Below, piece after piece: positions 16,452 through 23,741 of a stretch of 36,646 bases of DNA. This stretch comes from Caryophanales bacterium UBA3620 (GTDB lineage: Bacteria > Bacillota_I > Bacilli_A > RF39 > UBA660). Where the stretch lies: positions 1 through 36,646 of the forward strand of contig DFLL01000046.1 in the NCBI GenBank assembly GCA_002375205.1. Reading direction: 5' to 3'. The position numbers and the translations under genes were made by a program. The stretch's first letter is position 1. Every line of letters begins with the position of its first letter. Under the pieces are notes generated by a model that was given only the letters and a program-made list of their open reading frames with translations, was not told the DNA's origin and ran no database searches.

Positions 16452-18239
16452 ATGGATACTAGTAAGATAAGAAATTTTAGTATAATAGCTCATATTGATC
16501 ATGGTAAAAGTACATTAGCAGATCGTATATTAGAGTATACTGGAGCAATAGATAAGAGACAAATGAAAGATCAACTCTTAGATAATATGGATATTGAAAG
16601 AGAAAGAGGTATTACTATTAAGTTAAATACTGTTAGATTAAATTATAAGGGATATACGCTAAATCTAATTGATACTCCTGGTCATGTTGACTTTAGTTAT
16701 GAAGTATCACGTAGTCTTGCTGCTTGTGAAGGAGCAATATTAGTAGTAGATGCTACCCAAGGAATAGAAGCTCAAACTTTAGCTAATGTTTATTTAGCTC
16801 TAGATAATAACTTAGAAATTATACCAGTTATTAATAAAATAGATTTACCTAGTGCAGATGTCCCTAAAGTAGAAAGAGAACTATATGATACTTTTGGATT
16901 TAAACCTGAAGAAATAATCAAAGTATCAGCAAAAACGGGAGTAGGAGTACCAGAATTATTAGATCGAGTAATCGAAAAAGTGCCTAGTCCTAAAAATGAA
17001 GAAGATAAACTAAAATGTTTAATTTTTGATAGTTATTTTGATGCATATAGAGGAGTAGTAATTTTAGTTAAAGTAGTATCAGGATCTTTAACTAAAAAAA
17101 CAAAGATAAAGATGATGGAAACAGGAGACATCTATGATGTTGTAAGTTTAGGATATCATACTCCATTTGAAAAAGAAGTAGATGCTCTTAATGTTGGAGA
17201 AGTAGGTTTTATTACTGCCTCAATTAAAAGTTTGGAGTCTGTTAAAGTAGGAGATACCATAACTGATTCTGAAGATGAGGCTACTGAAAGATTACCAGGT
17301 TATAAGCCAATGAAACCAATGGTCTACTGCGGTATCTATCCAATAGAACCTGCTAAATATCCAAACTTAAAAGAAGCAATCGAAAAGTTAAAATTAAATG
17401 ATGCCTCTCTAACTTATGAATTAGAGTCCTCTAGTACATTAGGTTTTGGTTTTAGAATGGGCTTTCTTGGACTATTACATTTAGAAATTATAGCTGAGAG
17501 AATTGAAAGAGAATTTAATTTAGATATAATAGCTACGACACCATCAGTTAATTATGAAATAACTCTTACTGATGGAGAAGTAATCTTTATTGATAATCCT
17601 AGTATGATGCCAGATAAAGTAAGAATAAGAAGTATCAAAGAACCATATATCTTTACAAATATCTTAGTACCCAGTGATTATATTGGACCTATAATGGAAC
17701 TATGTCAAGATAAAAGAGGCATATATAAAGGAATAGACTATTTAGATAAAACAAGAGTAAATATCCATTATGAACTACCATTATCCGAAATAGTATATGA
17801 TTTCTTTGATAGATTAAAATCTTCGACGAAAGGATATGCTTCTTTTGATTATGAAGTTATAGGGTATAAAGAAAGTGACTTAGTAAAGATGGATATTCTT
17901 CTTAATGGGGAAATAGTGGATGCTTTATCACTTATTGTACACAAAGATTTTGCTTATGATAGAGGAAGAAAAATGGTCGATAATTTAAAAAATATTATAC
18001 CAAGACAATTATTTGAAGTACCAGTACAGGCAGTTATTGGAAGTAAAGTAATAGCAAGAAGTGATATTAAAGCTATGCGAAAAGATGTACTTGCTAAATG
18101 TTATGGTGGAGATATTACTCGTAAGAGAAAACTATTAGAAAAACAAAAAGAAGGTAAAAAGAAAATGAAAACAATAGGTAGAGTAGAAATACCTAGTGAG
18201 GCCTTCTTAAGTATATTAACTGATTATAAGAAAAACTAA
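16452..18239 (+). CDS. lepA: Elongation factor 4 (LepA)
   Basis: Ribosome-binding translational GTPase. The 595-residue length and motifs are typical: G1 AHIDHGKST, switch I ERGITIK, G3 DTPGH, G4 NKID, and the LepA-specific C-terminal KCYGGDITRKRKLLEKQKEG...GRVEIPSEAFLSIL. First gene of a probable operon with the RNB-like gene (26 bp gap), miaB and ricA. Confidence 0.96.
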   Translation: MDTSKIRNFSIIAHIDHGKSTLADRILEYTGAIDKRQMKDQLLDNMDIERERGITIKLNTVRLNYKGYTLNLIDTPGHVDFSYEVSRSLAACEGAILVVDATQGIEAQTLANVYLALDNNLEIIPVINKIDLPSADVPKVERELYDTFGFKPEEIIKVSAKTGVGVPELLDRVIEKVPSPKNEEDKLKCLIFDSYFDAYRGVVILVKVVSGSLTKKTKIKMMETGDIYDVVSLGYHTPFEKEVDALNVGEVGFITASIKSLESVKVGDTITDSEDEATERLPGYKPMKPMVYCGIYPIEPAKYPNLKEAIEKLKLNDASLTYELESSSTLGFGFRMGFLGLLHLEIIAERIEREFNLDIIATTPSVNYEITLTDGEVIFIDNPSMMPDKVRIRSIKEPYIFTNILVPSDYIGPIMELCQDKRGIYKGIDYLDKTRVNIHYELPLSEIVYDFFDRLKSSTKGYASFDYEVIGYKESDLVKMDILLNGEIVDALSLIVHKDFAYDRGRKMVDNLKNIIPRQLFEVPVQAVIGSKVIARSDIKAMRKDVLAKCYGGDITRKRKLLEKQKEGKKKMKTIGRVEIPSEAFLSILTDYKKN

Positions 18240-18265
18240 TTAACATATATTTTAAGGGTGATAAT

Positions 18266-20173
18266 ATGGCAAAAAAGAAAAATATAGCAAAAGAAATAAA
18301 ATCAAATGTTTTTTCTTGCAATCCAGATTATGATGTTATTTATGATCATTTAAATGAATCTTTTGAGGAGTCTCTTAGTGCAATATTAAATAGTATACTT
18401 AGTATTTTTAGGGATATTAATAAAGGTAAAAAAAGTGGCGAAAAAAAAGAATATGAAGAAGAAACTGACATTAATAATGAAATTATAAGTAATTTAGTTG
18501 AATGTTTAATTGTTTATATAGAAGAACATAGAAATAAAAATGTATTAAATAAAATGCATGATAAAATAGATATTTTTCTAAGTAATCTTTCCAAAAGTTT
18601 TAACTGGAAAGAACTTATGAATATAGAAAAATATATATCTATATTAGTAAGTGTTCAAAACAAATGCTTAATAACTGGTAATTCTAAAGGAAAAGGAGAT
18701 AAATATAACTTTATTATGTACTTAGTATTTAAAAAAAAGGATATTGAACTACTAAGTAAATATTTGTTTAATAATATGAATGAACTAATTATTAGTAATA
18801 ATATCTTACCTTCAGTATTTGCTCATATTATCGAAAAGTATATTAGCATTGATGAAGATAATGAAGATAGTAAACATGAAATAAAATATTTTAATCAAAT
18901 TATTTATTTATTTTTAAGAGGTAAACTTGGGGAAAAACTTTTATCTAAAGATGAGTATCTTTGTATATTAAAAACTTCAAATAAGAGTTTTGTATGGGAT
19001 TTAATATATAAAATAGAAAATGATTTTGTTATGTCAAGAGAAGAGGTAGCAAATGCTTATGGTGTATCATTTTATTTTCCGCCATTTAAAGAAAAATATG
19101 AGTATGTAGATGGTAATACTAAGGACTATACTAAACAAGAAGTATTAACTATTGATAATGATGAGGATACTTGTCTTGATGATGGGTTGTTTATTAAAAA
19201 GAGAAGTAATGGAACTTATAGATTATATATTCATTTAGCTAATGTTCCGGAGATAATTCCATATACATCTAATATAATGAGAGAGGCCCTTAAAAGGCAG
19301 AAGACTATTTATTTACCTGGGGCTACAATACCAATATTTGAAGAATATTTATCAAGTGGTATATTATCCTTACTTCCAAATAAAGTAACAAATACATTAA
19401 CATTTAGAGTAGATGTTGATACCGATTATAGTCTTTTATTAGATACACTTACAATAATACCTGGAAGAATTATAAGTAAACATAAACTTTCTTATGAAGA
19501 AGCAGATGATATATTAAAAAAAGCAAATACTCCTTTAAGTGAAAATCTAAATCTTTTATCAGAAATATTTAATAGATTATCGCGGGATAATTTAAGAATA
19601 AAATCGTTCCATAAATTTAAGAATATTTTATCTCAAAGAACGGATACTAATAGTTCTAAATCAGATACTTCACCATCACATTTAATTGTAGAACAGAGTA
19701 TGGTACTATCTGGTAGATTTGTACCAATGTTAAATAAATATCATAATCTTAATTTAATCATGCCATGGAGGGTGCATCCTAAATTTGATGAAGAATATGC
19801 TAAAAAGATATTAGATGAAATTGATCATATTGATGAGATGAGTGATGCCTTAAGAAGAGTAGCTAGGGATTATTTTCCTAAGAGTTATTATTCTTTTGAA
19901 AATATTGGTCATGCTGGTCTTGGAATAGATGGTTATGTAAGAGTGGGAAGTTCTGATAGAAGAGCAATGGATGCTCTAGCAGAATACATTATCTATGATT
20001 TAATTATAAATAGGAATGCTGGAGACTTAGACTATAAATATTATTTTTGGGAGAAAGAAATAAAATATTGGTGTGAATATGCTAATAATAAAATCGCCGA
20101 AAATAATTCGTTCGCTGAAGAATACTCTTATTTGAAAAAAAACGGAAAAATATTAGAATTAGAAAAGAAGTGA
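18266..20173 (+). CDS. Divergent RNB-domain protein, likely catalytically impaired
   Basis: A 635-residue protein. Residues ~1-260 are an unrecognised helical region, with no winged-helix/OB domains; residues ~270-600 resemble an RNase II/R RNB domain. The catalytic loop reads TIDNDEDTCLDDG: aligned with TIDGEDARDFDDA it keeps D297, D305 and D306 but has C303 in place of the Asp equivalent to E. coli RNase R D278. The later GHFGLG...TSPIRRYPDL becomes GHAGLG...GSSDRRAMDAL, keeping the Arg pair. There is no S1 domain at the end. It may bind RNA without cutting it, or be slow. GGGTGAT precedes the ATG; the stop overlaps the region of the miaB start. Confidence 0.7.
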   Translation: MAKKKNIAKEIKSNVFSCNPDYDVIYDHLNESFEESLSAILNSILSIFRDINKGKKSGEKKEYEEETDINNEIISNLVECLIVYIEEHRNKNVLNKMHDKIDIFLSNLSKSFNWKELMNIEKYISILVSVQNKCLITGNSKGKGDKYNFIMYLVFKKKDIELLSKYLFNNMNELIISNNILPSVFAHIIEKYISIDEDNEDSKHEIKYFNQIIYLFLRGKLGEKLLSKDEYLCILKTSNKSFVWDLIYKIENDFVMSREEVANAYGVSFYFPPFKEKYEYVDGNTKDYTKQEVLTIDNDEDTCLDDGLFIKKRSNGTYRLYIHLANVPEIIPYTSNIMREALKRQKTIYLPGATIPIFEEYLSSGILSLLPNKVTNTLTFRVDVDTDYSLLLDTLTIIPGRIISKHKLSYEEADDILKKANTPLSENLNLLSEIFNRLSRDNLRIKSFHKFKNILSQRTDTNSSKSDTSPSHLIVEQSMVLSGRFVPMLNKYHNLNLIMPWRVHPKFDEEYAKKILDEIDHIDEMSDALRRVARDYFPKSYYSFENIGHAGLGIDGYVRVGSSDRRAMDALAEYIIYDLIINRNAGDLDYKYYFWEKEIKYWCEYANNKIAENNSFAEEYSYLKKNGKILELEKK

Positions 20174-20178
20174 AAAAT

Positions 20179-21594
20179 ATGAATTTACCAAATATAAATG
20201 ATGCAAGAAAAAGAACTAAAGAGAAAGTGAATGTCTACTATGATAAATATAAAGTAGATGATAAATTAAAAAGCTTAGGTAAAAATAAAAAGTATACTAT
20301 TCTTACTTATGGATGTCAGATGAATGTTCATGATAGTGAGAATATATCTGGCATTATGGAAGAACTTGGTTTTAAAAAAGAAGATAATTTTGATAAAGCC
20401 GATGTAATAATACTAAATACTTGTGCTATTAGAGAAAATGCTCATAATAAAGTAACAGGTATACTAGGTAGAATAAAAAAATTAAGAGAAGATAATCCTA
20501 ATATCATAACAGTATTTGCAGGATGTATGGCTCAAGAAGAAGGTATTGCTAATATGCTTAAGAGTAAATATAAATGGGTAGATATTGTTATGGGGACACA
20601 TAATTTATATAGTCTTCCTAGTTTACTAGAAAATGCATATAAAGAGAAAAAACAAAATATTGAAGTATATTCTATTGAAGGAGATATTATTGAATGTTTA
20701 CCTGTAAAAAGAGATTCTAAATACAAAGCATGGGTAAATATCCAATATGGTTGTGATAAATTCTGTTCATATTGTATTGTACCATATACAAGAGGAAAAC
20801 AAAGAAGCAGATTACCTAAGGATATAATAGAGGAAGTTAAAAAACTTAAAGAAGATGGATACTTAGAAGTAACTCTTCTTGGACAAAATGTAAATGCCTA
20901 TGGTAAAGATCTAGAAGAAAATTATACGATGGCTAATTTACTTGAAGATGTAGCTTTAACTGGTATTGATAGAGTAAGATTTGTAACATCTCATCCTTGG
21001 GATTTCTCTGATGATATGATAAATATCATAGCTAAATATGATAATATCATGCCATACATTCATCTTCCCCTTCAATCGGGAAGTGATAAAATATTAAAGA
21101 AGATGAATCGTCGATATACCAATTCTGAATATAGAGAGTTATTTAATAAATTAAGAAAGGCAATGCCAGAGTGTGCTATAACTACTGATATAATAGTGGG
21201 CTTTCCTAATGAAACAGAGGAAGACTTTGAAGAGACTTTAAAAATATATAATGATCTAAAATATGATCTAGCATATACTTTTATCTATTCAAAAAGAGAA
21301 GGAACACCTGCTTCTATTATGGAAGACAGTATTAGTATGGAAGAAAAGGAAGAGAGGCTTCAAAGACTAAATGAATTAGTAAATAAGTATGCAAGAGAAG
21401 CAAATCTAAAATATTTAGGTAAAGTAGTAAAAGTATTAATTGAAGGTCCATCAGATAAAAATAATAAAGTAATGGGGTATACCGATACAATGAAATTAGT
21501 AAATATATCTGCTGATGAATCTTATATTGGCAAAATAGTAGATGTAAAAATAACTGAAATAAAGACATGGTCTTTAGAAGGAGAATTAGTGTGA
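20179..21594 (+). CDS. miaB: tRNA-2-methylthio-N6-dimethylallyladenosine synthase MiaB
   Basis: Radical SAM methylthiotransferase that adds the 2-methylthio group to i6A37 of tRNA. Three N-terminal cluster cysteines are seen (TYGCQMN, NTCAIRE, AGCMAQE), then the radical SAM motif CDKFCSYC in GCDKFCSYCIVPYTRG, and a C-terminal TRAM domain. Length ~471 fits. The ATG at 20179 is chosen; a GTG at 20170 overlapping the upstream stop is possible. The stop codon overlaps the GTG start of ricA, the Bacillus ymcB-ymcA order. Confidence 0.95.
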   Translation: MNLPNINDARKRTKEKVNVYYDKYKVDDKLKSLGKNKKYTILTYGCQMNVHDSENISGIMEELGFKKEDNFDKADVIILNTCAIRENAHNKVTGILGRIKKLREDNPNIITVFAGCMAQEEGIANMLKSKYKWVDIVMGTHNLYSLPSLLENAYKEKKQNIEVYSIEGDIIECLPVKRDSKYKAWVNIQYGCDKFCSYCIVPYTRGKQRSRLPKDIIEEVKKLKEDGYLEVTLLGQNVNAYGKDLEENYTMANLLEDVALTGIDRVRFVTSHPWDFSDDMINIIAKYDNIMPYIHLPLQSGSDKILKKMNRRYTNSEYRELFNKLRKAMPECAITTDIIVGFPNETEEDFEETLKIYNDLKYDLAYTFIYSKREGTPASIMEDSISMEEKEERLQRLNELVNKYAREANLKYLGKVVKVLIEGPSDKNNKVMGYTDTMKLVNISADESYIGKIVDVKITEIKTWSLEGELV

Positions 21595-21926
21595 TAGAAA
21601 GTAGTATTGAAGAATTATTTAATGCCATAAATAACTCTAATGAATATAAAGAATATTTAAGTATAACGGAAGAACTAAATAATAATAAAGAAGTAATGAA
21701 CTTAATCGATGATATTAAAAAACTAGAAAAAGAGGCAACTAAATTAGAATATAATGGTGATGACAAATATAAAGATATTGATAAAGAAATAGAAGAAAAA
21801 ACCAATATCTTAAATAATAATTCATCTTATAAAGATTATCTATCTAAATTAAAAAGATTTAATAATACTTTAATAGCTTCTAGTTCACTACTAGAAGATT
21901 ATGTCGATAGCAAAGTTTCTATTTAA
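21591..21926 (+). CDS. ricA: YmcA/RicA-family protein (Y-complex subunit)
   Basis: A 111-residue helical protein of the YlbF/YmcA family; YKDYLSKLKRFNNTLIASSSLLEDY near the end is typical. In Bacillus, RicA, RicF and RicT act together on RNase Y-dependent mRNA processing, biofilm formation and sporulation. The GTG at 21591 is the start: AGAAGGAG (21576-21583) is 7 nt away and GTGA overlaps the miaB stop, exactly the ymcB-ymcA junction of Bacillus. It has no Cys at all, whereas B. subtilis RicA carries a cluster-ligand Cys near its end. The last 20 bp are repeated at 22283-22302. Confidence 0.75.
   Translation: MIESSIEELFNAINNSNEYKEYLSITEELNNNKEVMNLIDDIKKLEKEATKLEYNGDDKYKDIDKEIEEKTNILNNNSSYKDYLSKLKRFNNTLIASSSLLEDYVDSKVSI
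21907..21926 (+). repeat. Direct repeat copy 1 (ricA 3' end)
   Basis: The 20 bp at 21907-21926, comprising the end of the ricA reading frame and its stop codon, recur at 22283-22302 with one mismatch (A versus G at the sixth position). They bracket the toxin-antitoxin-like locus. Confidence 0.75.
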
Positions 21927-21929
21927 CTT

Positions 21930-21958
21930 TTGACAAATCAATAAAAATATGATACTAT
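21930..21958 (+). promoter_or_regulatory. Promoter of the antisense (antitoxin) RNA
   Basis: TTGACA (21930-21935), 17-nt spacer, TACTAT (21953-21958), 3 bp after the ricA stop. Predicted RNA start near 21965. Confidence 0.65.
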
Positions 21959-21986
21959 GTATACAGATGAAGGAAACTTCATATAA

Positions 21987-22014
21987 TAAAAAAAGGAACA
22001 CTTGATATTTCCTT
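21987..22014 (-). terminator. Terminator of the toxin mRNA
   Basis: On the minus strand AAGGAA / TTCCTT with a 10-nt loop is followed directly by seven T. It would end a peptide mRNA of about 230 nt. Confidence 0.6.
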
Positions 22015-22040
22015 GTTGAGTGTGGCCACTAAATTGTAAA

Positions 22041-22079
22041 CCACCTAAATCGTGCTGATTAGGTGGTCGCTTTTATTTT
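22041..22079 (+). terminator. Terminator of the antisense RNA
   Basis: CCACCTAA / TTAGGTGG stem with a 10-nt loop, then TCGCTTTTATTTTA. Its downstream tail overlaps the stop codon of the minus-strand peptide gene. Confidence 0.65.
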
Positions 22080-22150
22080 ACAAGTTCAATTACTAGTTGT
22101 AGCAAAATAATAGTGATTAAAAATGTGATCAAAAAATCCTTTTTACTCAT
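22073..22150 (-). CDS. Small hydrophobic peptide, candidate type I toxin
   Basis: A 25-residue peptide: MSKKDF, then an unbroken hydrophobic stretch (LITFLITIILLQLVIELV) and a terminal Lys. That is the size and shape of membrane-acting type I toxins (Fst, TxpA, holin-like toxins), although I cannot assign it to a named family. GGGAGG lies 8 nt before the ATG, an excellent ribosome site for such a short gene. It has its own promoter, a terminator, and a convergent antisense RNA. The mRNA 5' end carries GTGTGGCCA and its 3' end TGGCCACAC, which can pair over a long distance; type I toxin mRNAs often use such pairing to block translation. Confidence 0.65.
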   Translation of the reverse strand: MSKKDFLITFLITIILLQLVIELVK

Positions 22151-22190
22151 ATTATCGCCTCCCTTGCTAAGAGTAACCCCCATAGAAGTT

Positions 22191-22199
22191 TGGCCACAC
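22191..22199 (-). promoter_or_regulatory. Long-range pairing element of toxin mRNA (5' arm)
   Basis: On the minus strand GTGTGGCCA near the mRNA 5' end is the exact reverse complement of TGGCCACAC near the 3' end (plus-strand positions 22020-22028). Nine perfect pairs could close the mRNA. Confidence 0.5.
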
Positions 22200-22222
22200 C
22201 CATATCAAATATTCCTGTACAA

Positions 22223-22251
22223 ATTATATCAATAATTATCAAATAAGTAAA
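22223..22251 (-). promoter_or_regulatory. Toxin mRNA promoter
   Basis: On the minus strand TTTACT (22251-22246), 17-nt spacer ending in TGA, TATAAT (22228-22223). Predicted RNA start near 22216. Confidence 0.6.
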
Positions 22252-22282
22252 TAATTTGGTAAGTTAATTACCAAGAAACTTT

Positions 22283-22302
22283 ATAGCGAAGTTTCTATTT
22301 AA
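22283..22302 (+). repeat. Direct repeat copy 2 of the ricA 3' end
   Basis: ATAGCGAAGTTTCTATTTAA matches the ricA 3' end at 19 of 20 positions. The 5' part also forms the right arm of the hairpin GAAACTT / AAGTTTC (22275-22295). Confidence 0.75.
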
Positions 22303-22505
22303 ATGCTTAAAAAATAAATAAAGGTAAATTGCAACTGCATTTAAGAAAATGCAAATAATGTGTAAAAGTAAATGTTTCTCGATCACTGGTGCTTCGAGCA
22401 ATTAAATTATCTCGAAAGAAAATAGGAAAGACTCATGTCTATTTGGCATGAGTTTTCTTTTATGCAAAAATAGCGAATATATGTTCACAATAAAACACTT
22501 TGCTG
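22303..22505. other. Non-coding stretch with hairpins, possible RNA gene remnant
   Basis: No supported reading frame. It contains TGCATTT / AAATGCA (around 22337-22352), CTCGA / TCGAG (around 22378-22398) and a terminator-like hairpin at 22427-22457. No match to tmRNA, RNase P, 6S or known riboswitch signatures was recognised. Confidence 0.4.
22427..22461 (+). terminator. Terminator-like hairpin ending an unassigned transcript
   Basis: AAGACTCATG / CATGAGTTTT, a 10-bp stem with one G-T pair and a 9-nt loop, then TCTTTTA. No protein gene ends here on the plus strand. Confidence 0.6.
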
Positions 22506-22534
22506 TTGACATTGATTCTTGATATGTATATAAT
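22506..22534 (+). promoter_or_regulatory. Consensus promoter of the YhcG-type gene
   Basis: Perfect TTGACA (22506-22511), 17-nt spacer, perfect TATAAT (22529-22534). Confidence 0.85.
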
Positions 22535-22561
22535 AAATAATTAATTAGGATGGTTGATAAG

Positions 22562-23443
22562 ATGAATTATTATGATGAAATAAAAAAAGAACTTATTTCT
22601 AATGAAGTAAATAAAAAAATAAAAGATTATAGCAAAAATAAATATGAATTAGAAAAATATTATAATGTAGGAAAATTATTATTTAAAGCAGGAAAAAATT
22701 ATGGCGAGGGAATAATAAAAGAATATTCAAAAAAATTAACAATTGAATTAGGCAAGAAATATAGTGTTAGATATTTGTTTGATATTAGAAAACTATACTT
22801 GTTTTCAAAAGTGCACCCAGTGGATGCACAATTAACCATGTCACATTATAGGCTACTTTTCCCTCTTACTAACGATAATGCAATAAGTTATTATATAAAT
22901 GAAGTTATTGATAGAAAACTTTCAAAGAGGCAGTTAGAGGCAATAATAAAATCTCATGAATATGAAAGATTACCAGAAGATACCAAGAAAAAATTAATTA
23001 ATAATAAAGAATCAAATGTAGTAGATTTTGTTAAAAATCCTATATTAATAAAGAATAATAATAATTATAAAATATTCTCCGAAAAAGTATTACAGAAACT
23101 AATACTAGAAGATATAGAATCATTTCTAGAAGAATTAGGTACGGGTTTTACCTTTATTAAAAGTGAATATCCCATCAAACTAGGAGATAGATATAACTAT
23201 ATAGACTTACTTCTTTATAATATAAAATATAAATGCTATGTAGTAGTAGAACTAAAAGTAACAGAATTAAAGAAAGAACATACAGGACAAATTATGACAT
23301 ATATGAACTACATAGATGAAAATATAAAATCACTTGAAGAAAATAAAACAGTAGGTATAATTATCTGCAAGAAGGATAATAAGTTTGTTATAAGATATTG
23401 TTCAGATAACAGAATAATAGCTCGAGAGTATGTACTAGTATGA
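22562..23443 (+). CDS. YhcG-family PD-(D/E)XK nuclease (DUF1016)
   Basis: A 293-residue protein with an N-terminal DUF1016 helical region (NVGKLLFKAGKNYGEGII...YSVRYLFDIRKLY, ~residues 35-80) and a C-terminal PD-(D/E)XK nuclease fold. Catalytic residues are visible as D215 (NYID) and E230-x-K232 (VVELK), followed by the characteristic HTGQIMTYMNYID. YhcG proteins are often found near restriction or mobile elements; their true role is unsettled. The ATG at 22562 is chosen over 22550 because AGGATGG (22547-22553) overlaps the earlier one. It stands alone behind a consensus promoter, next to the toxin-antitoxin-like locus. Confidence 0.85.
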   Translation: MNYYDEIKKELISNEVNKKIKDYSKNKYELEKYYNVGKLLFKAGKNYGEGIIKEYSKKLTIELGKKYSVRYLFDIRKLYLFSKVHPVDAQLTMSHYRLLFPLTNDNAISYYINEVIDRKLSKRQLEAIIKSHEYERLPEDTKKKLINNKESNVVDFVKNPILIKNNNNYKIFSEKVLQKLILEDIESFLEELGTGFTFIKSEYPIKLGDRYNYIDLLLYNIKYKCYVVVELKVTELKKEHTGQIMTYMNYIDENIKSLEENKTVGIIICKKDNKFVIRYCSDNRIIAREYVLV

Positions 23444-23479
23444 TCTAATAATATAAATGTAAAGAATAAATATTTCTCC

Positions 23480-23508
23480 TTGACTATCTTTTTAAAAAAT
23501 GATAACAT
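23480..23508 (+). promoter_or_regulatory. Promoter upstream of small ORF / surface protein
   Basis: TTGACT (23480-23485), 17-nt spacer, TAACAT (23503-23508). Confidence 0.55.
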
Positions 23509-23546
23509 TAGTATGTAAGGTAGGGAAAGAAAGGAAAGCGATATAT

Positions 23547-23678
23547 ATGCTAAATAATAATATAATTTTATATCATTTTTCTAATTCTCTAACTCCATGT
23601 ATAAATGTACGCACTGGGGGTAAACCTTATAATATAAACTTTTTTTGTAATAATAAAATAAATAAAAGAGTACTTTAA
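23547..23678 (+). CDS. Possible 43-residue peptide, unrecognised
   Basis: ATG at 23547 preceded by GAAAGGAAAG, running 43 codons to TAA at 23676. The peptide has two Cys and the stretch INVRTGGKPYNI, with no membrane segment or known motif. It lies 40 nt after a promoter and just before a hairpin, TCTAGTA / TACTAGA (23680-23697) plus GATTTTT, which may terminate it. It could equally be an untranslated leader for the surface-protein gene that follows. Confidence 0.3.
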   Translation: MLNNNIILYHFSNSLTPCINVRTGGKPYNINFFCNNKINKRVL

Positions 23679-23741
23679 TTCTAGTATAATTACTAGAGAT
23701 TTTTAAGTAATCTTCTATTATTAAGAAGGAGGAATAGAAAA

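Larger units (their letters stand above)
21965..22080 (+). ncRNA. Candidate antisense antitoxin RNA of a type I system
   Basis: No reading frame of note lies here. The predicted ~115-nt RNA begins with a GAAA-tetraloop hairpin (ATGAAG-GAAA-CTTCAT, 21967-21982), has a second hairpin (AAGGAA / TTCCTT) and ends in a strong hairpin CCACCTAA / TTAGGTGG (22041-22066) followed by a T-rich tail. It converges on the minus-strand peptide gene and would overlap the 3' part of that mRNA by roughly 90 nt, as in TxpA/RatA and BsrG/SR4. RNA ends are inferred. Confidence 0.55.

Noticed and set aside
16098..16502. 134-codon minus-strand frame across rplT/lepA
   Set aside because: It is the reverse of rplT codons and the terminator, Ser/Leu/Val-rich as expected for a shadow.
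23608..23626. c-di-GMP-I riboswitch-like string ACGCACTGGGGGTAAACC
   Set aside because: It recalls the 5' conserved part of the GEMM motif, but the GGACGCAAAGCC part and closing stem are absent; GGGTAGCGATAGCGG occurs only 2 kb away beyond the gene.
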